From: Pedobacter xixiisoli
Lineage (GTDB): Bacteria > Bacteroidota > Bacteroidia > Sphingobacteriales > Sphingobacteriaceae
Assembly: GCF_900215335.1 (NCBI RefSeq)
Contig: NZ_OCMT01000002.1
Span: forward strand, 1,337,441-1,401,440
Length of the DNA: 64,000 bases
Reading direction: 5' to 3'
Part shown: positions 1 through 8,528 of the stretch, one piece after another
How positions within the stretch are numbered: the first letter of the stretch is position 1
Layout: every line of letters starts with the position of its first letter
Made by a program: the position numbers and the translations under genes
Notes under the pieces: model-generated
Database searches by the model: none
Seen by the model: only the letters and a program-made list of their open reading frames with translations
Told to the model about the DNA's origin: nothing

Positions 1-210
1 ACCTACCTTTTTCATATCGCCCATGTGGGCAATACCTAAAACGATAGTAAAGAAAATGATTGGAGCAATCAACATGCTAATCATATTGATAAAACTCTTA
101 CTAATCAATTCGGCATGGGGAGCAAACCCTGGATAAAGTACGCCCACTAAAATACCTAGAGAGATGGCAAATAATACCTGAAAAGTAAGGTTCGAAATAA
201 TTTTCTTCAT
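1..210 (-). CDS. Dicarboxylate/amino acid:cation symporter, N-terminal part (cut by window edge)
   Basis: Only the first 70 codons are in the window, reading MKKIISNLTFQVLFAISLGI and on. The pattern of an N-terminal helix with LGILVGVLYPG, then FINMISMLIAPIIFFTIVLGIAHMGDMKKVG, is the start of the DAACS (GltP/DctA) family: Na+ or H+ driven uptake of C4-dicarboxylates or acidic amino acids at the inner membrane. The ATG is at 210. The leader upstream holds several CAAAC repeats, and a near-consensus -7 element (TATATTTC, minus strand, 241-248) lies about 30 nt upstream. Substrate cannot be told from this fragment. Confidence 0.85.
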   Translation of the reverse strand, partial: MKKIISNLTFQVLFAISLGILVGVLYPGFAPHAELISKSFINMISMLIAPIIFFTIVLGIAHMGDMKKVG

Positions 211-346
211 TTTGGTTGGGTTTGGTTTGGTTTGAAGCTGGAAATATATAACTTATTTTTAAAATATTTTAAAAATACATTGAATTCACTTTATTTCTAG
301 GACTAAAATAACCCTCATCCAAAAAATGTCTAGCAATTTTGTTTTG

Positions 347-354
347 TATATTTG
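347..354 (+). promoter_or_regulatory. Bacteroidota -7 promoter element before lipoprotein gene
   Basis: TATATTTG matches TAnnTTTG exactly and lies 16 nt before the ATG at 371. It lies downstream of a possible upstream ATG at 326, which argues that translation starts at 371. No convincing -33 TTTG was seen. Confidence 0.5.
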
Positions 355-370
355 CATATATCAAAAAGTG

Positions 371-814
371 ATGGGAAAATTAAAGTTTGTTTTATTAGGC
401 TTAATATTAACGGGAATTATTGGATATGCTTGCAAGAAAGAGCCTGTAGACAGTAAACTATTTGTAGAAAGATATTTAGTAGGTCAATGGCCTATCAAAA
501 CGTACGTAAGGTTAGAATACAAAAATGGTATAATTGACAGCTCGAAAATCGACACCATACTTCCAATACAAAATGACACTTCTAAAGTTAGGGTAAAGTA
601 TACAGAAGGCATGACCTTTATCAAAAATGGAGATACTATTAAATACAGTATTGACGCTGATGGAAAAAACATCAACTTTGCCACCACTCCAGATAGCACT
701 TGGACAATTTCTTATTTGAGAAACAATTATTTCAAAATTACGCATACACGCCAGGAGACTATTGGCACAGATGTGCATAAATATGTGATAGAACAAGAGT
801 TTAGCAAGTTGTAA
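371..814 (+). CDS. Small lipoprotein of unknown function
   Basis: A 147-residue protein whose start, MGKLKFVLLGLILTGIIGYA followed by C, is a type II signal peptide with the lipobox cysteine at residue 21 and then KKEP. It should be a lipoprotein at the inner or outer membrane. The mature part is mostly beta-predicted, with regularly spaced short strands such as DTIKYSIDADGKNINF and STWTISYLRNNYFKITHTR, a layout common in lipocalin-like Bacteroidota lipoproteins; that likeness is an inference. An in-frame ATG at 326 is unlikely because the -7 element at 347-354 lies downstream of it. The stop is one base from the stop of the convergent ABC exporter. I do not recognise a named family. Confidence 0.7.
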   Translation: MGKLKFVLLGLILTGIIGYACKKEPVDSKLFVERYLVGQWPIKTYVRLEYKNGIIDSSKIDTILPIQNDTSKVRVKYTEGMTFIKNGDTIKYSIDADGKNINFATTPDSTWTISYLRNNYFKITHTRQETIGTDVHKYVIEQEFSKL

Positions 815-815
815 C

Positions 816-2594
816 TTACTTTGCGATGCCTACTGAAGAAAACTGTAGGTCATACAAACGTTTGTAATAGCCATCTAACTTTAACAATTGCTGGTGCGTT
901 CCTTTTTCTTTGATTTCGCCCTTATCTAAAACAATAATTAAATCTGCTTTTTGGATAGTTGATAAACGATGCGCAATCACGATAGAAGTTCTGCCTTGCA
1001 TTAATTTATCGATAGCATTCTGTATCAACAATTCTGTTTCTGTATCTACAGATGAGGTAGCTTCATCCAATACTAAAATAGCTGGTTTGTACACCAAAGC
1101 ACGAATAAATGAAATCAACTGTGCTTGTCCTGCCGAAAGTGTAGCTCCCCTTTCCATCACATTGTAATGATATCCACCAGGCAAACGTTCAATAAAATGA
1201 TGCGCTCCAACCTTTTTCGCAGCATCTACTACTTCATCGAAACTAATTTCTGGATTATTTAATGTGATGTTATTATAGATTGTATCTGAGAAAAGAAACA
1301 CATCTTGCAGCACCGTAGCTATATTTTTCCTCAGATACGCCAATTCATAATCCTGAATCGCGTTACCGTCAATAGCAATACTTCCCTTTTGGATTTCGTA
1401 AAAGCGATTTAAAATATTAATGGTGGATGATTTTCCCGCTCCAGTAGCACCAACCAGCGCAATGGTTTGTCCAGATTTAACTTCGAAAGAAATATCTTTC
1501 AAAACATATTTCGGGTTTTCCTCCCCATCCTGGTCGTAGCTGAACCAAACGTTTTGGAAAGACAAATCGCCCCTTAGTTTCTGTGGTGCCAAAGTTCCTT
1601 TATCTTCGGTCTGTTCTTGCGTATCTAGCACCTTAAAAACACGCTCAGCGCCAACCATCCCCATTTGCAGCGTATTAAATTTATCTGCCAACTCCCTTAT
1701 GGGCCTAAATAGCATGTTAATGAACATGATAAAAGTGGTGATGATGCCCGGCTCAATAGTAGGATTGTTTAATATTGTTTTGGAACCATACCAAATTAAC
1801 AAACCTAGTGACATCGCCGAAATTAACTCCACTACAGGAAAGAAAATCGAATAATACCAATTGGAACGAATATTGGCATCACGGTAGCGAGAGTTGATTT
1901 TCTCGAACTTTCTGTATTCCTGATCTTCTCTTGCAAAGTATTGGATAATAGCGATACCGCTGATATGCTCCTGTAAAAAAGTATTCAAGTTGGAAACTTC
2001 TGCCCTTACTTCCTGAAAAGCTACCTTGATAGCTTTCTGAAAAATCCGAGTTGCTATAATTAAAAATGGCATTGGGATAAGCACGGCAAGTGTAAGTTTC
2101 CAATCCATGTAGAACATGATACTAGTAACCACAATCACTTGCAGTAAATCACCAATCATAGCAATTAGGCCCTCCGAAAATATATCTGCGATGGTCTCCA
2201 GATCGGATACTGTACGGGTAATCAACTGACCAATGGGTGTTTTGTCGAAAAACTTTAACCTTAGCTTAGTAATATGATTGAATATATTTATTCTTAAATC
2301 CTTAATAGCCGATTGACCAAGTTTATTAGTCAATAATGTATGTGCATATTGAAAAACAGTTTGCAGAGCCAGCAATATCAACATCAAAATAGTAATGTTT
2401 AGCAAGCCTTGGAAATCACCCTTTAAAATATGCTGATCTAAAGTATAGCCCACTAGCATTGGTCTAACAGGAGCAATTGCAGCTAATAATATCGTCAGCA
2501 AAACAGACCACACAAAAATAGCCCTGTAAGGCCTCACATAGGCCATCACCCTTTTCAATAAGCTAAAATTAAACGCGTCTCCGGTTACAGCCAT
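816..2594 (-). CDS. ABC exporter, half-transporter with fused ATPase (MsbA/MdlB type)
   Basis: A 592-residue half-transporter: an N-terminal six-helix membrane domain (about residues 20-310), then an ATPase with Walker A GATGAGKSS, Q-loop LQDVFLF, signature LSAGQAQ, Walker B ILVLDEATSSVD and H-loop IAHRLST. The signature reads LSAGQ instead of LSGGQ, which is tolerated in this family. It would act as a homo- or heterodimer exporting lipids or drugs; the substrate is unknown. The ATG at 2594 starts MAVTGDAF; a TTG eight codons upstream is possible but less likely. truA lies 83 bp upstream on the same strand, so the two may be co-transcribed. Confidence 0.9.
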   Translation of the reverse strand: MAVTGDAFNFSLLKRVMAYVRPYRAIFVWSVLLTILLAAIAPVRPMLVGYTLDQHILKGDFQGLLNITILMLILLALQTVFQYAHTLLTNKLGQSAIKDLRINIFNHITKLRLKFFDKTPIGQLITRTVSDLETIADIFSEGLIAMIGDLLQVIVVTSIMFYMDWKLTLAVLIPMPFLIIATRIFQKAIKVAFQEVRAEVSNLNTFLQEHISGIAIIQYFAREDQEYRKFEKINSRYRDANIRSNWYYSIFFPVVELISAMSLGLLIWYGSKTILNNPTIEPGIITTFIMFINMLFRPIRELADKFNTLQMGMVGAERVFKVLDTQEQTEDKGTLAPQKLRGDLSFQNVWFSYDQDGEENPKYVLKDISFEVKSGQTIALVGATGAGKSSTINILNRFYEIQKGSIAIDGNAIQDYELAYLRKNIATVLQDVFLFSDTIYNNITLNNPEISFDEVVDAAKKVGAHHFIERLPGGYHYNVMERGATLSAGQAQLISFIRALVYKPAILVLDEATSSVDTETELLIQNAIDKLMQGRTSIVIAHRLSTIQKADLIIVLDKGEIKEKGTHQQLLKLDGYYKRLYDLQFSSVGIAK

Positions 2595-2677
2595 ATTTTT
2601 AATTTTGAATGAGTACAACTTGATTGATCGAATGAAGCTCTCCGATATCTATTCAATCAATTTCTCATTTCGTCATT

Positions 2678-3436
2678 TTAATCAATTTTAATATAAGGAT
2701 ACTCTATTGCGACTAAATACAATCCGCACGCTGGCACAGATTGTCCTGCTTTGCTTCTATTTTTACTTGCTATGATTTCTTCAACAGCAGCAATCTCAAT
2801 ATCGCCCCTACCTACCATTACCAAAGTGCCCATAATAGCCCTCACCATATTACGCAAAAAACGATCAGCTTTAATGGTAAAAATCAAACCATCGGGCTGT
2901 TGTTCAACTTTAGCATAGCTGATTTTACAGTTATTGGTAAAGGTTTGTGTATTGGATTTGCTAAAGCAAGAAAAATCTTTGTGCTGCAATAATACTTGTG
3001 CAGCTTGGTTCATCTTTCCGATATCCAATTGACCTTTGTACAACCAAGACCGGTCTAACTTAAAAGGATTTTTATGGAAATGCAGGTAATATTTGTACTC
3101 TCTAGCTGTTGCGTCAAAACGGGCATGCGCTTCGTTAGCTACTTCAAAAATACGATGTAAAGCAATACTGTAAGGCAACAAAGCATTGATCCCCTTTACT
3201 GAATTTTCTACTTGTTTCGGGTTTACATCTACCAAATCGAAATGCGCATAAAATTGTGTGGCATGCACCCCTGTATCTGTTCTTCCACAACCTAATGAAA
3301 CTATTTCTTGCCTAAAAAAGGTGCTTAACGCCTTATCTAAACATTCCTGCACAGTAATGCTATTGGGCTGTGTTTGCCAACCATGAAAATCTGTGCCATT
3401 ATAGCTCAATTCAATAAAATATCGCTTTGTTTCCAA
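2678..3436 (-). CDS. truA: tRNA pseudouridine(38-40) synthase TruA
   Basis: 252 residues, normal for TruA. The N-terminal RYFIELSYNGTDFHGWQ and the catalytic block CGRTDTGVHATQFYAHF (nucleophile Asp about residue 54) identify the enzyme, which isomerises uridines 38-40 in the tRNA anticodon arm. No ATG lies near the conserved N-terminus; the only sensible start is TTG at 3436. A perfect -7 element (TATTTTTG, minus strand, 3442-3449) ends only 5 nt before that TTG, so the mRNA probably begins at or next to the start codon. A leaderless message with a TTG start is unusual and merits checking. Family assignment is secure. Confidence 0.93.
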   Translation of the reverse strand: METKRYFIELSYNGTDFHGWQTQPNSITVQECLDKALSTFFRQEIVSLGCGRTDTGVHATQFYAHFDLVDVNPKQVENSVKGINALLPYSIALHRIFEVANEAHARFDATAREYKYYLHFHKNPFKLDRSWLYKGQLDIGKMNQAAQVLLQHKDFSCFSKSNTQTFTNNCKISYAKVEQQPDGLIFTIKADRFLRNMVRAIMGTLVMVGRGDIEIAAVEEIIASKNRSKAGQSVPACGLYLVAIEYPYIKID

Positions 3437-3441
3437 TGCTG

Positions 3442-3449
3442 CAAAAATA
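3442..3449 (-). promoter_or_regulatory. -7 promoter element for truA
   Basis: On the minus strand TATTTTTG fits TAnnTTTG. It sits five bases from the TTG start of truA, which implies a leaderless or near-leaderless transcript. Confidence 0.45.
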
Positions 3450-3454
3450 GCGGA

Positions 3455-3554
3455 AAGAACAAGGAATAAAGAATAAGGATAAAAGATTATGAAACATGCG
3501 CTATAATTTTACAAAGAAGAAGTCTTTCATCCTTGTTCTTTGTTCTTTTATCCT
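3455..3554. repeat. Paired AAGAACAAGG / AGGATAAAAGA repeats between truA and DUF4293
   Basis: The segments at 3455-3464 and 3531-3540 are perfect reverse complements (10 bp), as are 3476-3486 and 3544-3554 (11 bp). The A/G-rich, word-like repeat is typical of extragenic repeats in this lineage and fills the divergent intergenic region. Confidence 0.6.
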
Positions 3555-3562
3555 CAAAAGAT

Positions 3563-3570
3563 TAAGTTTG
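3563..3570 (+). promoter_or_regulatory. -7 promoter element for the DUF4293 gene
   Basis: TAAGTTTG fits TAnnTTTG and lies 16 nt upstream of the ATG at 3587, a normal short leader. Confidence 0.5.
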
Positions 3571-3586
3571 TAAAAAATTAAAACTC

Positions 3587-4033
3587 ATGATCCAAAGAAT
3601 TCAATCTATTTGGCTTTTGCTTGCTGCAATCAATATTTTATGCCTATTATTTGTACCTACCATCGGCGCATCTACGGATAGTGGATACTATATATTAAAT
3701 GGTTCCGGTCTTAAATTAGAAGGCGCAAAAGAGCAGGCAACTAATATCCCGCTTTTAGTAAGTGTTATTTTAGCTGGATTAATCAGCTTGATTAACGTCT
3801 TTAATTTCAGAAATAGAAAACTACAAATACGTATCGCTTCGCTAAATATTTTTCTAATCCTCGCTTTATCTTTCTGGCTCACCCAAATGGTAAAAAGTCT
3901 TGGAGAGCTAAAAGTACTAGATATTGAACCAGGAATATTTCTTCCATTAGTAGCTATCATTTTTACCTTATTGGCGATTAGAGGGATCAAACAAGATGAA
4001 AAACTGATTCGCTCTGCTGATAGACTGCGTTAA
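3587..4033 (+). CDS. DUF4293 family membrane protein
   Basis: 148 residues. The start MIQRIQSIWLLLAAINILCL is characteristic of DUF4293, a Bacteroidota-restricted inner-membrane family. Four hydrophobic segments are visible (about residues 8-25, 52-70, 80-100 and 113-131), with a charged C-terminal tail IKQDEKLIRSADRLR. Its function is unknown; in many genomes it neighbours truA or rRNA-related genes, and here it is divergent from truA. A strong hairpin terminator follows at 4105-4135. Confidence 0.85.
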   Translation: MIQRIQSIWLLLAAINILCLLFVPTIGASTDSGYYILNGSGLKLEGAKEQATNIPLLVSVILAGLISLINVFNFRNRKLQIRIASLNIFLILALSFWLTQMVKSLGELKVLDIEPGIFLPLVAIIFTLLAIRGIKQDEKLIRSADRLR

Positions 4034-4503
4034 GCTACATGTAAGCAAAGGTTTTATATAGTAGTCGACTCTACGACATTTATTGCAATGCAATCCTTAG
4101 CATCAAAGCCAGTTTATTTCAAAGACTGGCTTTTCTGTATCCTTAAACTTGTTGAGCTTCTGCTTATAAAATCGACAAAATAGCGAGCAACAATACTCGG
4201 TCTAGCGATAATAACAAGACTTATGAAGTGTTAAAAACTTATCAAATCTTAATTGCATCACATTTTTGAAACTAACCAAATAGCGTCAGTCGGAAGTTAA
4301 TTAGCCCATATTTAGATTACAGTAAAGCTCCCGAAAAAAAGTCGAAACAGGAAAACTTTCGAGAGCAACAAGCACTAAAAATGCGCCTCGAACACGGCAC
4401 CAAGCCAATTGAGCAAACACCACCCTTCATAACTTTCTTATTTACAATTTATTAAGCTTAAAACAAATTATTTACAACTATATATATTACGAATAATTAA
4501 CCG
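4034..4503. other. Gene-free stretch between DUF4293 and the RNA helicase gene
   Basis: It holds the terminator at 4105-4135 and an imperfect hairpin at about 4327-4366 (GCTC..CGAAA against TTTCG.GAGC). I see no credible coding frame. The helicase promoter is at its right end, so most of the stretch is probably not transcribed as leader. Confidence 0.5.
4105..4135 (+). terminator. Rho-independent terminator after the DUF4293 gene
   Basis: Stem AAAGCCAGT / ACTGGCTTT with an 11-nt loop, followed by a short T run. Confidence 0.7.
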
Positions 4504-4511
4504 TACCTTTG
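4504..4511 (+). promoter_or_regulatory. -7 promoter element for the DEAD-box helicase gene
   Basis: TACCTTTG fits TAnnTTTG exactly, 22 nt upstream of the ATG at 4534. The preceding 60 bases are very AT-rich. Confidence 0.55.
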
Positions 4512-4533
4512 CGCCTTAATAAAAAATGTTATA

Positions 4534-6480
4534 ATGATAAACCCATTTAGTAAATTGGGGATAAGTGATGACGTTGTTAATGCCGTAAAAGAGCTAGGAT
4601 TCGAAAATCCTACGCCTATTCAGGAGCAATCTATTCCTGTACTGTTAGAAGGTAGTAACGACTTTGTTGGTTTGGCCCAAACAGGAACAGGAAAAACAGC
4701 CGCATTTGGTTTGCCGTTGTTAGAATTAATAGACTTTAAGAGCAATAAGCCGCAAGCACTAATTTTGTGCCCAACGCGTGAGCTATGTCTGCAGATTGCA
4801 AACGACATCAAAAATTTCTCTAAAAACACGCAGAATGCACACGTGGTTGCCGTTTACGGTGGCGCTAACATTATGCAACAACTACGCGAAATACGCAATG
4901 GCGTACAAATTGTAGTGGCCACGCCCGGCCGTATGTTAGATATCATTGGTCGTAAAGCCATCGATTTCTCTAGCGTTAAATATGTAGTATTGGATGAGGC
5001 AGATGAAATGTTAAACATGGGCTTCCAAGAAGACATCAACGACATTTTATCGACTACACCAGACGATAAAAAAACATGGTTATTCTCTGCAACGATGCCT
5101 CCTGAGGTTCGTCGCATAGCTAAAAACTACATGGACAACCCTGTAGAATTAACCATGGGCACAAAAAACACAGGTAACGTAAATATTGAGCACGAGTATT
5201 ACATTGTAAAAGCTCGCGATAAGTATGCTGCCCTAAAACGTATTGTAGATTACAACCCAGATATTTTTGGTGTGGTTTTCTGTAAAACGAAAATGGATAC
5301 GCAGGATGTTGCCGAGCATTTAATTAAAGATGGCTACAATGCTGATGCTTTACACGGAGACTTGTCTCAACAACAACGTGACAAGGTAATGCAACGTTTC
5401 CGCGATCGTAACATGCAATTATTAATTGCTACTGATGTTGCTGCTCGTGGTATTGACGTTTCAGGGGTAACTCACGTAATTAACTATGCTTTGCCTGATG
5501 AAATTGAAAGTTACACTCACCGTTCTGGCCGTACTGGTCGTGCTGGTAAAACTGGTGTTTCTATATGTATCATCAACGCTAAAGAAACTGGTAAAATCCG
5601 TCAGATTGAAAGAATCATTGGCAAACAATTTACAAAAGCTGAATTACCTACAGGTTTTGATGTTTGCGAAAAACAATTGTTCGGCTTAATTCACCGTGTA
5701 CATAACGTAGAGGTTAACGAAGAGCAAATCGACAAATATATGTCGAGAATTAACGACGAATTTGCTGATTTGAGCAAAGAAGAAGTAATTAAGAAATTTG
5801 CGTCATTAGAGTTTAACCGTTTCTTAGAATATTACCAAAACGCACCAGACCTTAACTTAAGTGCTGATGACCGTTTTGACAGAGGTGAGCGTGGTGAAAG
5901 AAGAGAGCGTGGAGAACGTAATGGGCGTGGTGCAGAAGATGGCTACTCTCGTTTGTTTATTAACGTTGGTTCGGTAGATGAGTTTACCAGAGGTGATTTA
6001 TTGAGCTTCGTTTGCAACAACGGTAAAATTAGCGGCAAAGCTGTTGGCAAAATCGACTTAAAAGGTGTTTTCTCTTTTGTAGAGGTAGAAAATGGTGCAG
6101 TTGATGCACTTTTCAACAACTTTAAAGACGTACAATACAACGGTAGAGAAGTTAGAATTGAGAAAAGTGGCGAAGCTCCAGTTGGAGGTAGAGGCGGTGA
6201 AAGAAGAAGCGGTGGTGGCTACAGAGGTGGTAACGGAGGAGAGAGAAGAAGTGGTGGCTACGGTGGTGATAGAAGAGGTGGAGATCGTGGTGGCGACAGA
6301 AGAAGCGGCGGTGGAGATCGTTCTGGAAGCGGAAGACGTGGTGATCGTTCTGGTGGCGGAAGTAGTGAAGGCGGTTTCAGAGACTTCTCTGGACGTAGTC
6401 GTGAAGAAAGAAGCGGCGGAAGCGGAAGACGTGAAGGCGGAAGTGGAAATGGCGGAAGCGATAGAAGACGTAGATCTTAG
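4534..6480 (+). CDS. DEAD-box ATP-dependent RNA helicase with DbpA-type domain and RGG tail
   Basis: 648 residues. The Q motif FENPTPIQEQSIP, Walker A AQTGTGKT, PTRELCLQIA, TPGRML, DEAD box VLDEADEML, SAT motif and the C-terminal ARGIDV and HRSGRTGRAG are all intact (residues about 1-370). A DbpA-like RNA-binding fold follows at about 470-550 (YSRLFINVGSVDEFTRGDLL and on). The last 100 residues are repeats of Gly, Arg, Ser and Asp (GGERRSGGGYRGG type), a flexible RNA-binding tail. The likely role is in ribosome assembly and RNA unwinding, as for CsdA/DeaD. It is a single-gene unit between its own promoter and a strong terminator. The tail repeats could vary in length between strains. Confidence 0.93.
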   Translation: MINPFSKLGISDDVVNAVKELGFENPTPIQEQSIPVLLEGSNDFVGLAQTGTGKTAAFGLPLLELIDFKSNKPQALILCPTRELCLQIANDIKNFSKNTQNAHVVAVYGGANIMQQLREIRNGVQIVVATPGRMLDIIGRKAIDFSSVKYVVLDEADEMLNMGFQEDINDILSTTPDDKKTWLFSATMPPEVRRIAKNYMDNPVELTMGTKNTGNVNIEHEYYIVKARDKYAALKRIVDYNPDIFGVVFCKTKMDTQDVAEHLIKDGYNADALHGDLSQQQRDKVMQRFRDRNMQLLIATDVAARGIDVSGVTHVINYALPDEIESYTHRSGRTGRAGKTGVSICIINAKETGKIRQIERIIGKQFTKAELPTGFDVCEKQLFGLIHRVHNVEVNEEQIDKYMSRINDEFADLSKEEVIKKFASLEFNRFLEYYQNAPDLNLSADDRFDRGERGERRERGERNGRGAEDGYSRLFINVGSVDEFTRGDLLSFVCNNGKISGKAVGKIDLKGVFSFVEVENGAVDALFNNFKDVQYNGREVRIEKSGEAPVGGRGGERRSGGGYRGGNGGERRSGGYGGDRRGGDRGGDRRSGGGDRSGSGRRGDRSGGGSSEGGFRDFSGRSREERSGGSGRREGGSGNGGSDRRRRS

Positions 6481-6498
6481 TTTTCAGTTTCCAATTAT

Positions 6499-6544
6499 AA
6501 AAAGAAAAAGTCCCATTAAATTTAATGGGACTTTTTCTTTTTAT
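6499..6544. terminator. Bidirectional terminator between convergent genes
   Basis: An almost perfect palindrome centred at 6520/6521, with core AGTCCCATTAAATTTAATGGGACT flanked by A-rich and T-rich arms. It can serve the helicase gene on the plus strand and the small secreted protein gene on the minus strand. Confidence 0.8.
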
Positions 6545-6599
6545 ATCAGTTTACAGTTTTGGGCGCCTCATTGCAAACTGTAAATTGAAAAATATCGAC

Positions 6600-6935
6600 T
6601 TATTGCACCGGTCTATTCTTAATCTCACTTGCTTTTAAATAAACCTTTGCTCCTTTTTTGTTTACATAATATTTACGGTTTTTACCATCGATGTAAACAT
6701 TAGTACCGTCTGGAGCCATTTTACCTTTATAGGTCTGGTCGGCAACTTTAGCGCTGCCTTTAACAGCTACTTCTGCCGTTTTATTACCAACAGCATTCGC
6801 TCCTTTTTCTACTGCCTTGCCAGTTTTTTGGATTACTTTTCCAGCTTCAGTTTTTTTCTCTTGTGCACTAGCACTTGTTGAAAACAGGGTCATCGCAGCA
6901 ATAGCGAACAGACCTAATAAATATCTCTTTTTCAT
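6600..6935 (-). CDS. Small secreted protein with basic repeat-like C-terminus
   Basis: 111 residues. MKKRYLLGLFAIAAMTLFST and ASAQ form a Sec signal peptide with cleavage after ASA. The mature part begins with a Lys/Ala-rich helical stretch (GKVIQKTGKAVEKGANAVGNKTAEVAVKG split over two helices), then TNVYIDGKNRKYYVNKKGAKVYLKAS, which resembles the short PBCV-specific basic adaptor motif (aromatic-Tyr-Val-x-Lys-x-Gly-x-x-Val-Tyr); this is a resemblance, not a proof. It is probably periplasmic or surface-exposed. The ATG at 6935 was chosen because the signal peptide begins there; the 35 codons upstream do not look coding. It is convergent with the helicase gene. Function unknown. Confidence 0.72.
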   Translation of the reverse strand: MKKRYLLGLFAIAAMTLFSTSASAQEKKTEAGKVIQKTGKAVEKGANAVGNKTAEVAVKGSAKVADQTYKGKMAPDGTNVYIDGKNRKYYVNKKGAKVYLKASEIKNRPVQ

Positions 6936-7402
6936 TATCTTAGAATTTAATGAATAGAGAACAAAAAAGAGAAAGGTTTGGTTTTGAGAGTTTTCGGTTC
7001 GCTCAAAAAGCAAGTATAAAAGTGAGTTCGGTTTAAGCATTGTCTTAAACTTTATTCAATCGATACTAGAATGTGTTTTTTAGCTCGCCGCCGCTGGGCT
7101 CTTACTTTTTGGCCGCAAAAAGTAACAAAAACTCTCGGTTGCTTATTTTTCTTTCAAAGAAAGTGCGGTGGCTTATTGCTGCAAACCGAAAAACAAGAGA
7201 CCGAATATAAGCTGAACGTAGATTTGAAGGGCTATCGCTAGCGAACATCTTAATTCTCTCATCCCGAACTCACGTTAAGTATATCAAAAAGCTGGTATAA
7301 TTTGAATTGATTTAAAATGCCAATAGACTTTGACACTGAAACTAGTCTAAGCTGTGTTTAGACGCCAGCTAGTTCAAGTCCCCTTTTAGTCGATTTAGGG
7401 AT
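6936..7402. other. Gene-free stretch with short palindromes
   Basis: It contains a perfect 10-bp hairpin TTACTTTTTG-GCCG-CAAAAAGTAA (7102-7125), a nearby near-palindrome TTTCTTTCAAAGAAA (7148-7162), and low-complexity sequence. No coding frame of quality was seen. The two palindromes look like an extragenic repeat unit. Confidence 0.55.
7102..7125. repeat. TTACTTTTTG/CAAAAAGTAA palindrome
   Basis: Ten-base perfect arms around a GCCG loop. It lacks the context of a terminator for either flanking gene (over 150 bp from both) and is better read as an extragenic palindrome. Confidence 0.6.
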
Positions 7403-8404
7403 TTAACTCAACTTTTCGGTCAACATCTTCATCTCTATATGAGGAGATTTACGCTCGTATAAAATTTGATAAACCGCTTCACTTATTGGCATATCTACCT
7501 TATATTTTTCATTGATGCGATGCATTGAATTTGCAGCATAATACCCTTCGGCAATCATGTTCATTTCTAACTGCGCAGATTTTACCGTGTAACCCTTCCC
7601 TATCATGTTGCCAAAAGTTCTATTTCTACTGAACTGGGAATAAGCGGTCACCATTAAATCACCCAAATAGGCAGATTCTTTGATGTCTCTTTCAATTGGA
7701 TGTACCGCATCTACAAAACGTTCAATCTCGCGAATAGCATTAGAAATGAGTACCGCTTGAAAATTATCACCATAGCCAACACCATGACAAATACCACTAG
7801 CCACTGCGTAAATGTTTTTCAAAACCGCAGCATACTCAGTTCCAAAAATATCATCAGAAATATTGGTCTTGATATAACGGGCATTGAGGTAACTAGCAAA
7901 AACACTTGCAGAATTAACATCTGTACAAGCAATAGTAAGGTAAGAAAGCTTCTCTAGGGCTACTTCCTCTGCATGGCACGGACCACTAATTACCAAGATA
8001 TCTTCATAAGGTAATTCATATTTCTCATGCAAAAAATCGCCAATAATCAAATTATCTTCTGGCACAATTCCCTTAATGGCAGATACTACTTTTTTACCCT
8101 TCATTTGCGCCGGGCTAATATCCTTTAGGCTGTCTTTTAAAAAAGCAGCTGGCACATTTAATATCACGTAATCGGCCTGAGCAATAATGTGGGTAATGTC
8201 TGAAGATACATTTTCTGGTTTTAGCCTAACCTCAACCGCACTTAAATAGCTAGGGTTGTGCTTATATTTCCTGATATGAGTTATCGCTTCTTCGTTGCGC
8301 ATCCACCAAAAAATTTCCTTTTCAGTTTCATTATCTGAAAGCATTTTGATAATGGCTGTTGCCCAACTTCCACCGCCAATCATGGCTATCTTAGGTGCAC
8401 TCAT
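7403..8404 (-). CDS. gpsA: NAD(P)H-dependent glycerol-3-phosphate dehydrogenase
   Basis: 333 residues, the usual length. The Rossmann motif IGGGSWATAI at the N-terminus, the central AIKGIVPE and ISGPCHAEE, and the catalytic block FGTEYAAVLKNIYAVASGI match GpsA, which reduces dihydroxyacetone phosphate to sn-glycerol 3-phosphate for phospholipid synthesis in the cytoplasm. The conserved GDLMVTAYSQFSRNRTFG segment, close to the usual GDLILTC of the family, is present. It lies 124 bp downstream of the membrane-fusion-protein gene on the same strand, probably its own unit. Confidence 0.93.
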   Translation of the reverse strand: MSAPKIAMIGGGSWATAIIKMLSDNETEKEIFWWMRNEEAITHIRKYKHNPSYLSAVEVRLKPENVSSDITHIIAQADYVILNVPAAFLKDSLKDISPAQMKGKKVVSAIKGIVPEDNLIIGDFLHEKYELPYEDILVISGPCHAEEVALEKLSYLTIACTDVNSASVFASYLNARYIKTNISDDIFGTEYAAVLKNIYAVASGICHGVGYGDNFQAVLISNAIREIERFVDAVHPIERDIKESAYLGDLMVTAYSQFSRNRTFGNMIGKGYTVKSAQLEMNMIAEGYYAANSMHRINEKYKVDMPISEAVYQILYERKSPHIEMKMLTEKLS

Positions 8405-8528
8405 ATCTAATTATCTTAAAGCGGGTATTTAATTTTAAACACAGATTAAAAACAAAAGGTTTAAAAAAATGCGATGAGCACCTTTTTAAACCTTTGCAAA
8501 AATAATTAAATATTATGACTTGTTGTAC

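Noticed and set aside
326..370. Upstream in-frame ATG extending the lipoprotein gene
   Set aside because: A consensus -7 element lies downstream of it, and the signal peptide starts at 371.
816..2594. Specific naming as lipid A flippase MsbA
   Set aside because: General ABC exporter motifs only; several paralogues of this kind exist in Bacteroidota and substrate cannot be read.
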